Shown piece by piece: positions 24,601 through 33,665 of a stretch of DNA of 64,000 nucleotides. How positions within the stretch are numbered: position 1 is the stretch's first letter; the number at the start of each line of letters is the position of its first letter. The notes below the pieces were generated by a model. The model worked only from the letters and a program-made list of their open reading frames with translations. It was not told where the DNA came from and made no database searches. Both the position numbers and the translations under genes were made by a program. The DNA is taken from NCBI GenBank assembly GCA_030159075.1, contig BROG01000003.1, positions 4,170,001-4,234,000 on the forward strand, given 5' to 3'. Source of the stretch: Atrina japonica (Eukaryota > Mollusca > Bivalvia > Pterioida > Pinnidae).

Positions 24601-25165
24601 TGAATTGTAATATTCATTTCCAATATCATATATAAATTTGTGTATGTATGATCATAGATTTAGTATGTTCAATTTTTCAACTAACGATTAGAATTTATTT
24701 CTTGTCCTCAAAGTATAAATGAATCAATAAATGACATTCAAGAATTCAAGACTTTTGGCCAACTTGCAAAGCAAATATCGTCCTACGAATTGACGATATC
24801 TGTCTGTATACTTGTGTTTGTTTAGTTCTGTCATGAAAAAAAAGATGTTTAGTGTATCACATGATAGAACATCATGAATTTAGTGGACTATGACCTTCAT
24901 TTTTTTTAACCTTCACCTTTGACCTTGAAATTCAAATTCCAGTTGTATTGCTTCACAATTCAGCTATAATGCCTTTCATGATTTCTTACTGTAATTCTGT
25001 CGTGTTTTTTTTCAGTGTTTGAAAGCCTGGGAGGATGCAATACGTGCAATACAGGCCAAAGAAATTGCAATACAGAATGAGACTTCTGTCAATCAAACAG
25101 TGTCAGAAGAAAGTATGAGTCAGGACAAAATGGAAGAATCATCACAAAGTGATTTACAAGAATGA
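9556..25165 (+). CDS. SNX30: Sorting nexin SNX30/SNX7-type, PX-BAR protein, 11 exons
   Basis: Exons 9556-9675, 11413-11607, 13313-13423, 14669-14830, 16068-16263, 17314-17444, 18653-18721, 19980-20067, 22304-22408, 23989-24141 and 25016-25165 give about 492 aa if one extra G in exon 8 is ignored. Residues about 79-192 form a PX domain, which binds phosphatidylinositol 3-phosphate on endosomes; the lipid-binding RRRYNDF is present, PPLPEK spans the exon 3/4 junction, and RQAALQKFL follows. Residues about 205-492 form the BAR domain, which dimerises and bends membranes. SNX7 and SNX30 pair with SNX4 in endosome-to-Golgi recycling and autophagy. The [12 protein letters not shown] opening and LTAK-x-HKKQG junction match SNX7/SNX30 rather than SNX4. 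The neighbouring INIP gene favours the SNX30 name. As assembled, a frameshift stops the protein at about residue 353. Confidence 0.88.
9676..11412 (+). other. SNX30 intron 1
   Basis: It has a TA run at 9837-9860, a family S element at 9885-9975 and a short perfect palindrome AGGGGTCATTGACCCCT at about 10126. Otherwise it is AT-rich with no recognisable exon. Confidence 0.7.
9885..9975. mobile_element. ~88-bp palindromic element (family S)
   Basis: It starts TTAACTCATTCACCCCTAAA and ends CAGGGGTTGATGAGCTAA, an inverted repeat, with 'tttacagaagagtccatt' in the middle. Copies elsewhere keep TTAA at both ends, which could be the target duplication of a piggyBac-type element or part of the palindrome. 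Confidence 0.75.
11413..11607 (+). CDS. SNX30: SNX30 exon 2 (start of PX domain)
   Basis: A 195-bp, phase 0-0 exon after a T-rich tract and ATATTTAG, ending AAA|GTAAGT. It encodes a Ser-rich linker and then [17 protein letters not shown] and [10 protein letters not shown], the first strands of the PX domain. It begins with an in-frame ATG and could serve as an alternative start. Confidence 0.93.
11608..13312 (+). other. SNX30 intron 2
   Basis: No exon is seen. 11836-11900 ('gtcaagaatgggttcaaaagactccaccctgccaggttatttggattttactatagtta') recurs at 44270-44328, so it is a dispersed repeat. 12423-12660 resembles a decayed inverted-repeat element with a TACTGTA-like end. Confidence 0.65.
13313..13423 (+). 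CDS. SNX30: SNX30 exon 3 (PX lipid-binding core)
   Basis: A 111-bp, phase 0-0 exon between TGTTTTAG and GTATGT. It encodes [20 protein letters not shown] and the following helix, ending HLVP. RRRYNDF contains the arginine that contacts the 3-phosphate of the lipid in PX domains. Confidence 0.95.
13424..14668 (+). other. SNX30 intron 3
   Basis: A family 2 SINE lies at about 13660-13895 on the minus strand ('accacagacctta', 'agtaaacttgcaaactttctt', 'cagcttaggttttatcatggctc', ending in 'cactcagccacagaggct'). The rest is AT-rich without exons. Confidence 0.6.
14669..14830 (+). CDS. SNX30: SNX30 exon 4 (end of PX domain)
   Basis: A 162-bp, phase 0-0 exon between TTCTTCAG and GTAATA. It encodes [18 protein letters not shown], then [18 protein letters not shown] and FLTAKAW. 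The first residues complete the PPxPxK motif begun in exon 3. The phase 0 end matters for the repeat array that follows. Confidence 0.95.
15080..16067 (+). repeat. 41-bp minisatellite, 24 copies, made of 3' splice-site copies
   Basis: The unit is CAGTAAGATCAATTCAGTAA followed by GAACTTTGTTTTTGTATTTTA, repeated 24 times with very little change (A or G at one position, T or A at another, one single-T insertion near 15446). The array runs exactly to the AG of the exon 5 acceptor, so the true splice site is the last unit boundary. Each unit contains a pyrimidine-rich tract and TTTTACAG. Because exon 4 ends in phase 0, splicing to any of the upstream AGs would put TAA or TAG as the next codon. Confidence 0.97.
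16068..16263 (+). CDS. SNX30: SNX30 exon 5 (start of BAR domain)
   Basis: A 196-bp exon after the repeat-derived TATTTTACAG acceptor, ending phase 1 at GTAAAA. It encodes [18 protein letters not shown], then [20 protein letters not shown] and [14 protein letters not shown] followed by a long amphipathic helix is the PX-BAR transition of SNX7/SNX30. Confidence 0.95.
16264..17313 (+). other. SNX30 intron 5
   Basis: No exon is visible. 16440-17045 has several repeated-looking 'aaatgggccc' and 'gataaaa' segments, probably an old dispersed element with the phrase 'gataaaatgggccccaggatcctg'. Boundaries cannot be set. Confidence 0.5.
17314..17444 (+). CDS. SNX30: SNX30 exon 6 (BAR)
   Basis: A 131-bp exon (phase 1 in, 0 out) between TTCATCTTAG and GTAAGT. 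It encodes [20 protein letters not shown] and then a helix ending CQALKEV. The EYL-EL-E-GP-Y--W pattern matches the SNX7/SNX30 BAR domain. Confidence 0.95.
17445..18652 (+). other. SNX30 intron 6
   Basis: It contains a bivalve-type repeat at about 17979-18190, starting 'ccccacctgttttcaggtgg' and 'gtcgtgtctctccttccgtcc', and a family 2 SINE at 18300-18565. No exon is seen. Confidence 0.6.
18300..18565 (-). mobile_element. tRNA-derived SINE (family 2)
   Basis: On the minus strand the right end gives an A-box-like TTGACCGAGTGA and a B box GGTTCGAGCC. The body ('tcagtcataaggtggcagcc', 'agtaaactgacaaactctc') recurs at 21890-22150 and 26875-27110 in the opposite orientation. Confidence 0.8.
18653..18721 (+). 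CDS. SNX30: SNX30 exon 7 (BAR)
   Basis: A 69-bp, phase 0-0 exon between TATTTTCAG and GTAAAA, encoding [19 protein letters not shown] and DAIK. It matches the LREYILYSDSMK-type helix of SNX30. Confidence 0.94.
19013..19200 (+). mobile_element. TACAGT-ended MITE, family X1
   Basis: The ends TACAGTGAAACCTGTATATA and CAGGTTTTACTGTA are inverted repeats. The interior reads 'gggaccagaaaata', 'cacaggttcagttta', 'gtcaagggactt'. Copies occur at 27970-28151, 36315-36494 and 40552-40710 (last inverted). TA at each edge fits a Tc1/mariner-type target site. Confidence 0.85.
19450..19602 (+). mobile_element. TACAGT-ended MITE, family W
   Basis: It begins TACAGTCAAAACTGTCTATA and ends 'ataagtttgactgta'. 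Related copies are at 44325-44480 and 47284-47462, with shared 'aaggttatgtttgaat' and 'cctttatacagaggt' blocks. Confidence 0.75.
19660..19802 (+). mobile_element. TACAGT-ended MITE, family Z
   Basis: It begins 'tacagtgggaccttgctac' and ends 'gaggtttttactgta', with 'aagtggtctgattagcaagg' inside. A relative is at 59976-60157. Confidence 0.7.
19980..20067 (+). CDS. SNX30: SNX30 exon 8 (BAR), with a one-base frameshift
   Basis: The exon follows TTGATTACAG and ends at ACAG|GTAATT. It encodes [20 protein letters not shown] and NRKK, then GGA TGA: an in-frame stop at 20055-20057. The exon is 88 bp, while its neighbours need a multiple of three. Removing one G of the GG at 20052-20053 gives a continuation (DEREQ) that joins exon 9 in phase 0. 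So the frame is broken by a single base: sequencing or assembly error, a truncating allele, or a real short form. Confidence 0.85.
20155..20328 (+). repeat. ~155-bp degenerate direct repeat, split by a transposon
   Basis: The block with 'attagaaccatactttacacaaatgatc', 'taccctagatgtgctttt' and 'ggaaactaggtcacggtcactg' recurs twice at 21332-21605. The element at 20329-21331 sits between the first and second copies, so the array existed before that insertion. Confidence 0.8.
20329..21331. mobile_element. ~1.0-kb terminal-inverted-repeat element in SNX30 intron 8
   Basis: The left end TACCGTATTTTACGGCCTAT and the right end ATAGGCCATAAAATACGGTA are inverted copies, flanked by TA. Inner blocks 'tcgacctattc..cgacttatctta' are also mirrored near the right end. 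No transposase ORF is visible; the longest ORFs (60-69 codons) have no family signature. It is a non-autonomous element. Confidence 0.85.
21332..21605 (+). repeat. Second and third copies of the ~155-bp repeat
   Basis: Two further copies of the unit described at 20155-20328, each with 'aaatgatc', 'ccctagatgtgc' and 'taggtcacag' in order. No coding content. Confidence 0.75.
21890..22150 (+). mobile_element. tRNA-derived SINE (family 2), forward
   Basis: An A-box-like GCTAAGTGGTTAGAG and a B-box-like GGGTTCAAAACC are followed by 'aagctgatttggtgagaaag' and 'tggttgccaccttataactgaaaaatt'. It is in SNX30 intron 8, about 150 bp before exon 9. Confidence 0.8.
22304..22408 (+). CDS. SNX30: SNX30 exon 9 (BAR)
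   Basis: A 105-bp, phase 0-0 exon after a long T tract and TTTTCAG, ending GAT|GTAAAT. It encodes [20 protein letters not shown] and ends DKLEQQIED. The [15 protein letters not shown] pattern recalls the FGKETPEQ... segment of SNX4. If the donor is not used, the ORF ends a few codons later at TAA 22423-22425, giving a possible short C-terminus VNFES. Confidence 0.88.
22409..23988 (+). other. SNX30 intron 9
   Basis: A diverged family S element lies at 22954-23036 and a SINE tail-like piece at about 23345-23410. A plus ORF at 23605-23838 has no supporting feature. No exon is seen. Confidence 0.6.
23989..24141 (+). CDS. SNX30: SNX30 exon 10 (BAR)
   Basis: A 153-bp, phase 0-0 exon between TTTTTTCAG and GTGGGC. 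It encodes [20 protein letters not shown], then [18 protein letters not shown] and [11 protein letters not shown]. The D-ERW--NK--D---L---MAD--I-YYEK pattern is the C-terminal BAR helix of SNX7/SNX30. Confidence 0.95.
25016..25165 (+). CDS. SNX30: SNX30 exon 11 (C-terminus and stop)
   Basis: After TTTTTTTTCAG the exon encodes [16 protein letters not shown] and an acidic, Ser/Gln-rich tail ending QSDLQE, then TGA. C-L-(A)W is the conserved end of the BAR helix in this family. Confidence 0.94.
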   Translation, partial: CLKAWEDAIRAIQAKEIAIQNETSVNQTVSEESMSQDKMEESSQSDLQE

Positions 25166-27600
25166 TTACCACTTTCTGTTTGCTTGCTTAGTAATGTGGG
25201 GTTGGACTTGTTTCCAGTTATGGAGATACAGACTTACTACTTTTAATACTCTTCATGTGGCTAGCATAATGCCTGTTACATTGCTGTATTTATTTCATTT
25301 TTGTAATTTTGGTCTGTCTCTGTATTAGCTCAAATGTTTTGCCTTTTATATTTATTAACTTAAAGAGACCAATGTTTTTTAGGGTTTTTTTTTCATATCT
25401 GGCACACGTTTTCCTCAAACAGACCATTTCATAGTTATACTAAGCCTACAATCGTATTGGTGTTCATTTGTGTATCTGTTACAGTAGTTACAAGTCTGAG
25501 TCCGAGTCCGTAGTCTGTATTGTAGTGTAATGTCCAAATTGATACCTTTCACTCGCGTTGAGATTTCGTTAGTTACAGTTAAAGTGCCAAAATTTTACAA
25601 CTAGTACAGAGAGTTCAGTATTGTGGAACCACCTACCGGGACTTAGGAACTTTGGATATTTTATACAGATGTTTAACTGTAACGTTCATACCTTGTACCA
25701 AGCATTTCAGGACGAACCACTCTGACTGGGGAGTACATGTAGATCTATCTATATTTGAATTTTGTGTCAGATAAATCCCTGGCAACATAATTCCGGGTGA
25801 ACTTAACAAAATCAGGGACATGACGGGAGACTTTAGAGTTGCAGATTATGGGTTAATATTCCGGGTCTAACACGGTGAAAACGGGTCACATGTCAGATAT
25901 GCAGTCATTAGTTGTTTCAGTATCCGTAGTCTAGAATGTCAAAACTTTAACTGTAAAGCTGTTCAACTGTGAAGAGAAATCAAACATTTGCCCCAACTTC
26001 AATGAGAAAGAAGCTTATTCCTGTGACTGGTTTTTATAGATAAAGTAATACTTTAAAGAATAAGTAATGCTATTAATCTTGTCACAGTCACCATGACCTT
26101 GATAGTGAAAGTATGTGTCAAAGGGGTCAAAGGGCATTACAAATGCTCCTTGTTTTATTAAATTTTTCTGTCAACTCGACATAATAGTAACCAGTGATAT
26201 AATTATACAGATTTTAGGCATTTCATAATATGGTTTTTTATTGTGACCTTGACATCAGAATCAGAGAGAGAGCATGTGTGGTTAGATCATCATTCTTTAA
26301 CCCTTTTAACACTACAGACCATAATAGTCTGGTCTAAGACAATAGGAAAGAACATACCATTTAGAAACTGAGGGGTGAAAGGGTTCAATCTTTCACTTCT
26401 AGTCAGTGCAAGTTTGAGTCCTGCTGGAACCTATGCTGATTATGTGAGAAAATTTGCCAGTTTACTGGCGAGTGTTCATTTCCTGCTGAATCAACCATCA
26501 AAATAACTAGCCACTAATAAATAATGGGAAAGTCAGTAAATGTGGTGTAAAACACCTTTAAAACAAACAGAATGATAGAAAAATTCAAAAAAGGTCCATT
26601 TGAGCGCTTCCTTGGGAAGGTTGTTTTCATATTTTGTATAAGAATAACTTGGATAAGATAAGCATTTGAGTCGATGAGAATTCATTGTATATGTGTAGTA
26701 GCCAGCAAAATATACGCTTTATGTACTTTGTACCTTATGTCTTTCTATTTGAAGATATATGCAGGGTCTTTATAGCCACACAATTAACCTTATCTTTCAC
26801 CTCTTAACCAGTGCCATTTTGAGTCTTGTTGCATTCTTGTCAGACAATGTAATATTTTTAGAAATTTGCCAAAGCTGTTGGGGTGTGGTGCTCATTGGCC
26901 CAGTCGTTAGAGCATCATACTTAAAACTATCAAGTCTCTAGTCAGCATAGGTTCGAGTCCCGCTGTAAACTAAGCTGAATTTGTGAGAACGTTTTCCAGT
27001 TTACTTATGGAGGGACGGTGATCTCTTCAGGGCTCATTGTAACTGGTTTCTCTCTGTCACCATATATATGACTGAAAAATTATTTAGTGTGGCATTAGCC
27101 AAGATTCACATTCAAATTAAAAATTTTGGTCTTTATTTGGATATGTTACAACAAGGTTTTCTCAACAATGAAAAAAACTGGCTGTAACCATGTAATTGAA
27201 AAATTTGATCACTTCTCAACACTTTTTATGGTCGTATTTGAGCAGTCAAGTCTTGTCCTTTATGTCATATTTCTAATAAAAAAAATGTCTTTAAAAGAAT
27301 GTATCCTATATTCACCGATTTCTTCTTATAGACGACATTTGTATAGAGGTGTGCTATATTGATTCATTTTTCATTGGTGAAATCCACATTTGTTTTCTCT
27401 GCATTTACAGCATCATTGTCATGTTATTTCCTGTAGCCATGATGAAGTAGAAAATCTTGATTGTCATATCTTGTACATATATCTTGTACATATTTACTAC
27501 CTATCCATACAGTAGATTGCACAACAGATATAGGTTCTGTAGCTTGTACTCGGTTGTTGCTATTAATTTGTTAGATACATCTGATCTTTACTACACCTGT
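25166..27600 (+). other. SNX30 3' flank: untranslated region of unknown length, SINEs
   Basis: No coding exon is recognised. No polyadenylation signal near the stop is convincing; AATAAA occurs much later (27273, 31992, 32834), so the 3' UTR may be several kilobases long. Two family 2 SINEs lie at about 26380-26560 and 26875-27110. Confidence 0.6.
26875..27110 (+). mobile_element. tRNA-derived SINE (family 2), well preserved
   Basis: It has an A box TGGCCCAGTCG (26896-26906) and a canonical B box GGTTCGAGTCC (26950-26960), then 'aagctgaatttgtgagaacg', 'ccagtttact' and 'tatatgactgaaaaatt'. This is the clearest polymerase III promoter among the SINEs in the window. Confidence 0.85.
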
Positions 27601-27632
27601 GTGATTGACAGTGTTGAAAGTGTGTATGTATG

Positions 27633-27832
27633 CGTACCTGTGTAGATCTATGTTTACCTGTGTAGATCTATGTGTATCTGTGTAGATCTGTGTGTACCTG
27701 TGTAGATCTATGTGTACCTGTGTAGATCAATGTGTACCTGTGTAGATCTATGTTTACCTGTGTAGATCTATGTGTACCTGTGTAGATCTATGTGTACCTG
27801 TGTAGATCTATGTATCTGTGTAGATATATACT
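27633..27832 (+). repeat. 20-bp minisatellite, ~10 copies
   Basis: The unit TGTGTAGATCTATGTGTACC repeats with few changes. Each unit contains AGATCT, a palindrome. Confidence 0.93.
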
Positions 27833-27969
27833 TGTGTGTAGTATTGTTAAGTGTGTATATAATGTTAGGCAATGCATTGTTTGCATTACAAAGTCAGGTA
27901 TTTGTATCTGTACTAGTCACATGTGCAGTTTGATACTTGTGTTTCTAGTCTTTCAAGTATCAACACAAG

Positions 27970-28151
27970 TACAGTGAAACCTGTATATAGGGCCAACCAA
28001 GGGACCAGAAAATATTGACTTTTATGTGCAGGTGACCCTTATACACAGGTTCAGTTTAGTTGAGGTATGCTGTCAAGGGACTTGAAAAAACTGGCCCTTA
28101 TAAACAGGCAAACCTTATATAGAGGTGGCCACTATAGCAGGTTTTACTGTA
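27970..28151 (+). mobile_element. TACAGT-ended MITE, family X1
   Basis: A close copy of the element at 19013-19200, with ends TACAGTGAAACCTGTATATA and CAGGTTTTACTGTA and the same internal order. Confidence 0.85.
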
Positions 28152-28187
28152 ATTTCGAGAGAAGTTTTTGGTGATGCTGATTTTGTA

Positions 28188-28445
28188 CTGGTATATCTGT
28201 AAACTAGATATCTGTTATACATTTTGTTACTATGTGTTAGATACCAACATTGGTATATCTATAAACTAGATATCTGTTTGATACTTTTTGTTACTAAGTC
28301 TGTCAGATACCAACACTGGTATATCTGTAAACTAGATATCTGAGTTTTGTTCTGTTTATTACCAATTCAGTCAGATACCAGCACAGGTATATCTGTAAAT
28401 TAGATATCAGTTATACATTCTGTTACCAAGTTTGTGAGATACCGG
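28188..28445 (+). repeat. ~64-bp tandem repeat, 4 copies
   Basis: GGTATATCTGTAAACTAGAT recurs at about 28188, 28251, 28317 and 28387, with 'cagataccaacac' between copies. GATATCT and related palindromes recur inside. Confidence 0.88.
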
Positions 28446-28734
28446 AAATGATATCTCTAATCCAGATATACTAGGTGTACTGTTTATGGCATTTTCACAT
28501 AAAATCTATGCTTAGATGCAAGTAAAGGGTGATGCAAATGAAACAAGTTCATTGCCCCAAATATTTTTTACTGGACCAATGATAAATGCACAATAGTCAA
28601 GTTATTTATATTCTAATATATTGTTGTCCTAGCATGCATTGATTGTATTTAATGTTTTCCATGGTTGTGGGACTTCATCTTACAAAGGTTTGTCCTTGCT
28701 TCATTGTCAATCAAAATGTGTGTGAAATTCATTA

Positions 28735-28977
28735 CACACAAAACCTCTCATGCAAAACACAGACACACATACACAGACACATGATACACACACAGACACA
28801 TGATACACATAGACAGACACATGATACACATACATGATACACACTTACCCACACAAACACACATGTGATACACAGACACACATACACACATGTGATACAC
28901 ACACTGGCACACACATGATACACACAGACACATACACACATGATACACCTAGACACACACACACATATGATACACAG
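28735..28977 (+). repeat. CA-rich microsatellite
   Basis: Units of 'gatacacacacagacacat' type repeat with variable length. Minus-strand ORFs over it are low-complexity artefacts. Confidence 0.9.
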
Positions 28978-29343
28978 TAATGTATTTGTTAAAAAATGAG
29001 GTGTTTTTTATGATAAATCATGATAGACTTTCAGCTAAAATACTCTGTTTTTTTTTTTTTCATTTTTACTCGTACATTTTGCAATACTTACGAAGTAGGT
29101 ATTCTGTTTCTGACTGGACTTGTGTTTGGTCAAAACATGAACATGGTGATGGAAATCTGTTGGCCAACTAACATTCCAATATTTATACCCAACAGTATGT
29201 TTTTATAAAACCCTAGTACATGTCATCGGTGATTGTATGTATACATGTAAACCAATGCTGTGTGTTCTGTGACAAAGTTTTATTTGTGGGCATTGACTAT
29301 GAACTAATGTTCGACTGCTTATTTTTATTTTTGTTATTTTTTA

Positions 29344-29349
<6 letters not shown>

Positions 29350-29392
<43 letters not shown>
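29350..29392 (+). repeat. (TTA)n microsatellite
   Basis: An almost perfect TTA/ATT run followed by ATC repeats. It accounts for the poly-tyrosine stretch in the overlapping ORF. A family S element follows at 29447-29516. Confidence 0.95.
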
Positions 29393-29393
<1 letters not shown>

Positions 29394-30277
29394 CATCATC
29401 ATTTTTATTTTGAAATCAGCTGGGAAAAATTTCCCCATACCCCATTTACCCTTAAACACACATTTGAACTGGTCTAAGTGATTGATTTACAGAAGGGTCT
29501 AGGGGTTGATGAGTTTATATGTGACAAAGTCATCGTCCCTTAATGACGTATCATAGTTTATGTCGAGTTGTAAAGTAAAGGCTTTGTTGTTGGGCTTTTG
29601 TGTATATGCTGCTTATGATGACAAATGGATCATGATTGAATATCTCGGTTATTCAACATACACATATTTATATTGGTCACTAGTTTATAAAGAAATTGAT
29701 TCATGTTGCTAGTTAATGAATATTCATGAATATGTACCGATTTATTCTGCTATTTGCTTGGTTGATTGCATATCATATAAATGTTGGTGTCATCACTTTG
29801 CCATTTCATTTCCACTGCCTTGCCAGTTTTTATAAATGTTTATCTTTTAGTGAAAGAAAATTTTGTATGATCTTAAAATAATTAAACTAGAAATAAGTGC
29901 AAGAATAGCAGAAATAAACCCGCAAGATGTGAAATATGAATCAGTAATACACAAACAACGCATGAACATTTTTATTACCGTACTATTAAAATTCCTATTT
30001 ACAGAATGAGAGGAATGATTATTTTGACCTAAAAATAGGATTTGTCACTTCAAAATATTAGGTTTGGAAGTCACTGATCCCTTAAGACCCATTTGGACTG
30101 ACCTGTGTCATTAGTTTTAGGTAGAGTAAGTTGATTTTCAGGGATGGATGATTTAAAAAAAAACCCACATGCCACTGTATAAGAGATGCACACAAGCAAT
30201 TTGTAGCACTTTGTGATAGATATCATGTGATATATAGAAATGTAAATACTGTCTTTGATTTTAACAAATTGCTTCAT

Positions 30278-30445
30278 CTATGGTATAGTTTTGTGATCAC
30301 AGATTTGACTGTAACAAATTGTTTTGTCTATGGTATAGTTTTGTGAACACAAATTTCGACTGTAACAAATTGTTTTGTCTATGGTATAGTTTTGTGAACA
30401 CAAATTTCGACTAACAAATTGTTTCGTCTGTGGTATAGTTTAGTG
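30278..30445 (+). repeat. ~50-bp tandem repeat, 4 copies
   Basis: CTATGGTATAGTTTTGTGAA recurs at 30278, 30328, 30379 and, slightly changed, 30428, with 'ttcgactgtaacaaattg' between. A family S copy lies just upstream at 30073-30153. Confidence 0.88.
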
Positions 30446-30664
30446 AACACAGAATCTACTGTACTTGGAGCACACTTTGTGCTCATTAATAATCCCACTG
30501 TATGTAGCAAGCTTAGATTTCACCATTTTCAAATTTTATCAATGTGCTGGTTAGACAAACATGTTCAATTGTTATGTTGTATTGTCTATATATATTCAAA
30601 ACACTACAAAGATGAACAACATGATACAGACTATCCTACCTAAACCTGTATAGGTGTTAGAAAT

Positions 30665-30870
30665 ACTGTAAAATCATTTATTTTATTTTGGGTTTGAATG
30701 TTCACGATTTTTCTTGATAAACAAATTCGTTAACATTAATTTTTGTTTATTTTGAGATATATATATTTTTTGTCCATCATTCATTATGACTTTATTTTAA
30801 TTTTTTTTTTTTTGGTTACCTACTAAAATTACAAAAATAAATCCTCAATGAAAACTTACGATTTTACAGT
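30665..30870. mobile_element. Inverted-repeat element with TACTGTAAAATC ends
   Basis: The left end TACTGTAAAATCATTTATTT and the right end 'cttacgattttacagta' are inverted copies, with TA at the edges. The interior is AT-rich. No ORF. Confidence 0.7.
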
Positions 30871-31717
30871 ATTATATTACATGTCTTGGATAGTAACAAG
30901 AATATTAATGATATATTCTACATTGGTGTGATGGACCGGAAAATCTTGACCCAAGTAGAAAGAGTCTTACCACATGGGTTGAGATTTTATTGATCATTCA
31001 ACACACCCATGTTTGGTATTTTCTTCCTACACTTCTAAAGAATGCAGAAGCACATTTTGTTTACACTTTTAAAATTTTGGTCTGACACATTAAAATATGC
31101 AGATGTGCATCCATGATATCATAACCCATGTTAGCTGTCTTTTTTTGGTCCTAGAGAAGGACAGGGTTATGTTTTCATGGGCAATATTTGTCTCTTAAGG
31201 GCAATTGTTTGAAAATCAGACTTCTTTACAGGCTTTTGTTCATTTAAATCCATTCATCCCCAAAGACACATTTAGACTGGTCTAAGTTGTTGATTTACAG
31301 AAGAATCCATTGTTTTTCAGGGGTTGAATAGTTACATGTAACAAACAAAAAGGGTGTCTGTACCATATATGAATATGTGAAAGACTTTTGTTAGTGTCAA
31401 CATCTAAGTAAAAGAAAGATAAATATATATGTGTGTGAAATGGTGATTGGTTAACCTGTTCCTTTTTAAATATCTAAATGGTTCGCGCTTTTCTTTTGTC
31501 TTAGACCAGTCCATTATGGTCTGTAGAGTTGAAAGGGCTAAAGATATTTTTTTTACAATGACTCTATGTAAATACAATGTAAGGAAATACATTACTTTAT
31601 AATACAAAGAGATAAGGTTGTGGTCATTTCACAGGTTAATAAGAATCCTAGTGCTTGATTTTAAGATAGAAGTGATGTGTGATGTTGTATTTTGTTCTGC
31701 ATTTCAGATCAAAACTA

Positions 31718-31755
<38 letters not shown>

Positions 31756-33059
31756 AATACATGTGTATATCAACAATTCAAATATTTGTTATTTCTATCA
31801 TGTTTACATGCAATTGTTGTATTGTCAAAGAAAGTATCATTTTTATATTAGAAATATAATATCTAGCTTACCAATCAGTAATGTGCAATACTTGAATATA
31901 AATGTAATATGTTTTACTGTTGTTTTTTTTTAAGATATTTATTTATTATTTGTTCCAATTTTTTCAGTTCCTACATCAGTATACATCATAGAAATAAAGG
32001 TTTTAGGAATATAGAAAAACACAATACAAAATTTTTTGATATTTAAATCTCTTAATTACTACTTTTTCTCATTCATTTTCTCAATCTCCTACCAAATTTG
32101 AAATATTCCATGCAAATGCAATGTTGTAGATAAAATGGTACAGGTGTGTTGTAAAATTGAAGTGGGATATATTGATAATAAAGGACACAAAATATTGGAT
32201 AGCTTTGAATTTGCTATCGTTGTCCCAGATTTAACATGCACAAAATCAATGTTGCTTTGTAAGTTTCTGGCTGTTTAAAAAAAAAAACACTCTAATGATA
32301 TAAACATGTCCCCAAAAGTGTATAAGTACATTGTCAAATGGAATTTATGATGTTTAAAGAATGTACTGGTAGGCATATTTTTCATTTATTCAGTGATGCC
32401 AATAAAAATGTGTAAAAAGTGTACTAACTAAATGATTTACCGGTACGCTATTACAAATTGGGGTGGGGAGACAAAAATTATTGCAAATATAATTGTTGTT
32501 ACTATTTATAGAAGTAATATTAGTTTTACTAAGAAAGAAGTATTTTTAGAAAGGATCTCTGAACTTAGGGATAAATATGAAAGATTGCATTTTACTCGAT
32601 TTATTGTTATTTTTTAATTACATTTTATTTTACGACTGCAATGTTAATTTTAATATGAGAATAACTATTTAAAATCATGCAAATCTGAGAAAAAATATAT
32701 GATTATCTAGAAATTTTATTGAATCAGCAAAATATTACATGTATGTGTTATTTCCTAAATTTTAACACATTTTCCCAATATATGTTTTTTTTATCCTTGG
32801 TAATTAAGCATTCATTTGTTTTACAGTATGAAAACAATAAATCAAAGGAACTGAGAAAATAAAAGATTACAATTTCAAGTGTCTTTGCTTTTTAAAGATA
32901 TAAAAAGATACAAATTATGATGTATTTAGTTTTATGCATTGAGATCAAAGTTCAGAGGGCATATTGTTTTTAGCTGACCTCTACTACGTTTAGGGGGGGG
33001 ATGATGCTCATGCCATCACTTAAACATTAATGTCACCATTTGTTTAAGAAGATTGACTA
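30871..33059 (+). other. AT-rich noncoding stretch
   Basis: It has a family S copy at 31249-31331, a (TA)n run at 31718-31750 and scattered AATAAA sites (31992, 32834, 32857). The last two lie close together after an otherwise unremarkable AT-rich region and might mark the distal end of a long SNX30 3' UTR. This is speculative. Confidence 0.5.
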
Positions 33060-33665
33060 ACATTTGGTCACATTTGCCAGAGTTATGGAACTTTAAAAAC
33101 AGTATAAATGGCTTAGCTCTCAGAGCATTGCTGACAGATTTGCCAACATTATGGAATTTCAAACTTTCATGAATGGCTTAGCTCTTAGGACATATTTGTG
33201 AGAGTTATGGAATTTTAAAAACCTATATGAATTGCAGCCACATTCTCCCGAGTTATGGAACTGTAAACTCTTTATAATGGCTTTGTTCTTGGGACATTGC
33301 AGCCACATTTGCTAGAGTTATGGAACTTTAAAATCTTTATGAATGGTTTGAGTCTTGGGACATTGCTGCCTTATTTGCCAGATATATGGAACTTTAAAAA
33401 CATTTATGAATTGCTTAGGTCTTGGGACATTGCTGCCATATTTGCTATAGTCTAGAACTTTAAAATCTTTATGAATGGCTTGGCTCTTGGGACATTGCTG
33501 CGATATTTGCCAGACTTATTGAACTTTGAAAACCTTTATGAATGGCTTTGTTCTCAGAGCATTGCTGCCATATTTGCCAGAGTTCTGGAACTTTAAAATC
33601 TTCATGAATACCGGTAGCTTAGCTCTTGGGACATTGCAGCCATATTCCCATAGTTATGGAACTTA
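33060..33665 (+). repeat. ~66-bp degenerate tandem repeat, ~9 copies
   Basis: The order 'tatggaactttaaaa', 'tttatgaatggctt', 'gctcttgggacattgctgcc', 'atatttgccagagt' repeats about every 66-70 bp with many substitutions. It is an old array. Confidence 0.88.

Noticed and set aside
32432..32617. Plus ORF with YRYAITNWGGETKI-like sequence, possible gene fragment
   Set aside because: Sixty-one codons, AT-driven composition, no splice-consistent partner exon. It might be an old retroelement scrap (the phrase resembles the end of a reverse transcriptase), but the evidence is too thin to annotate.
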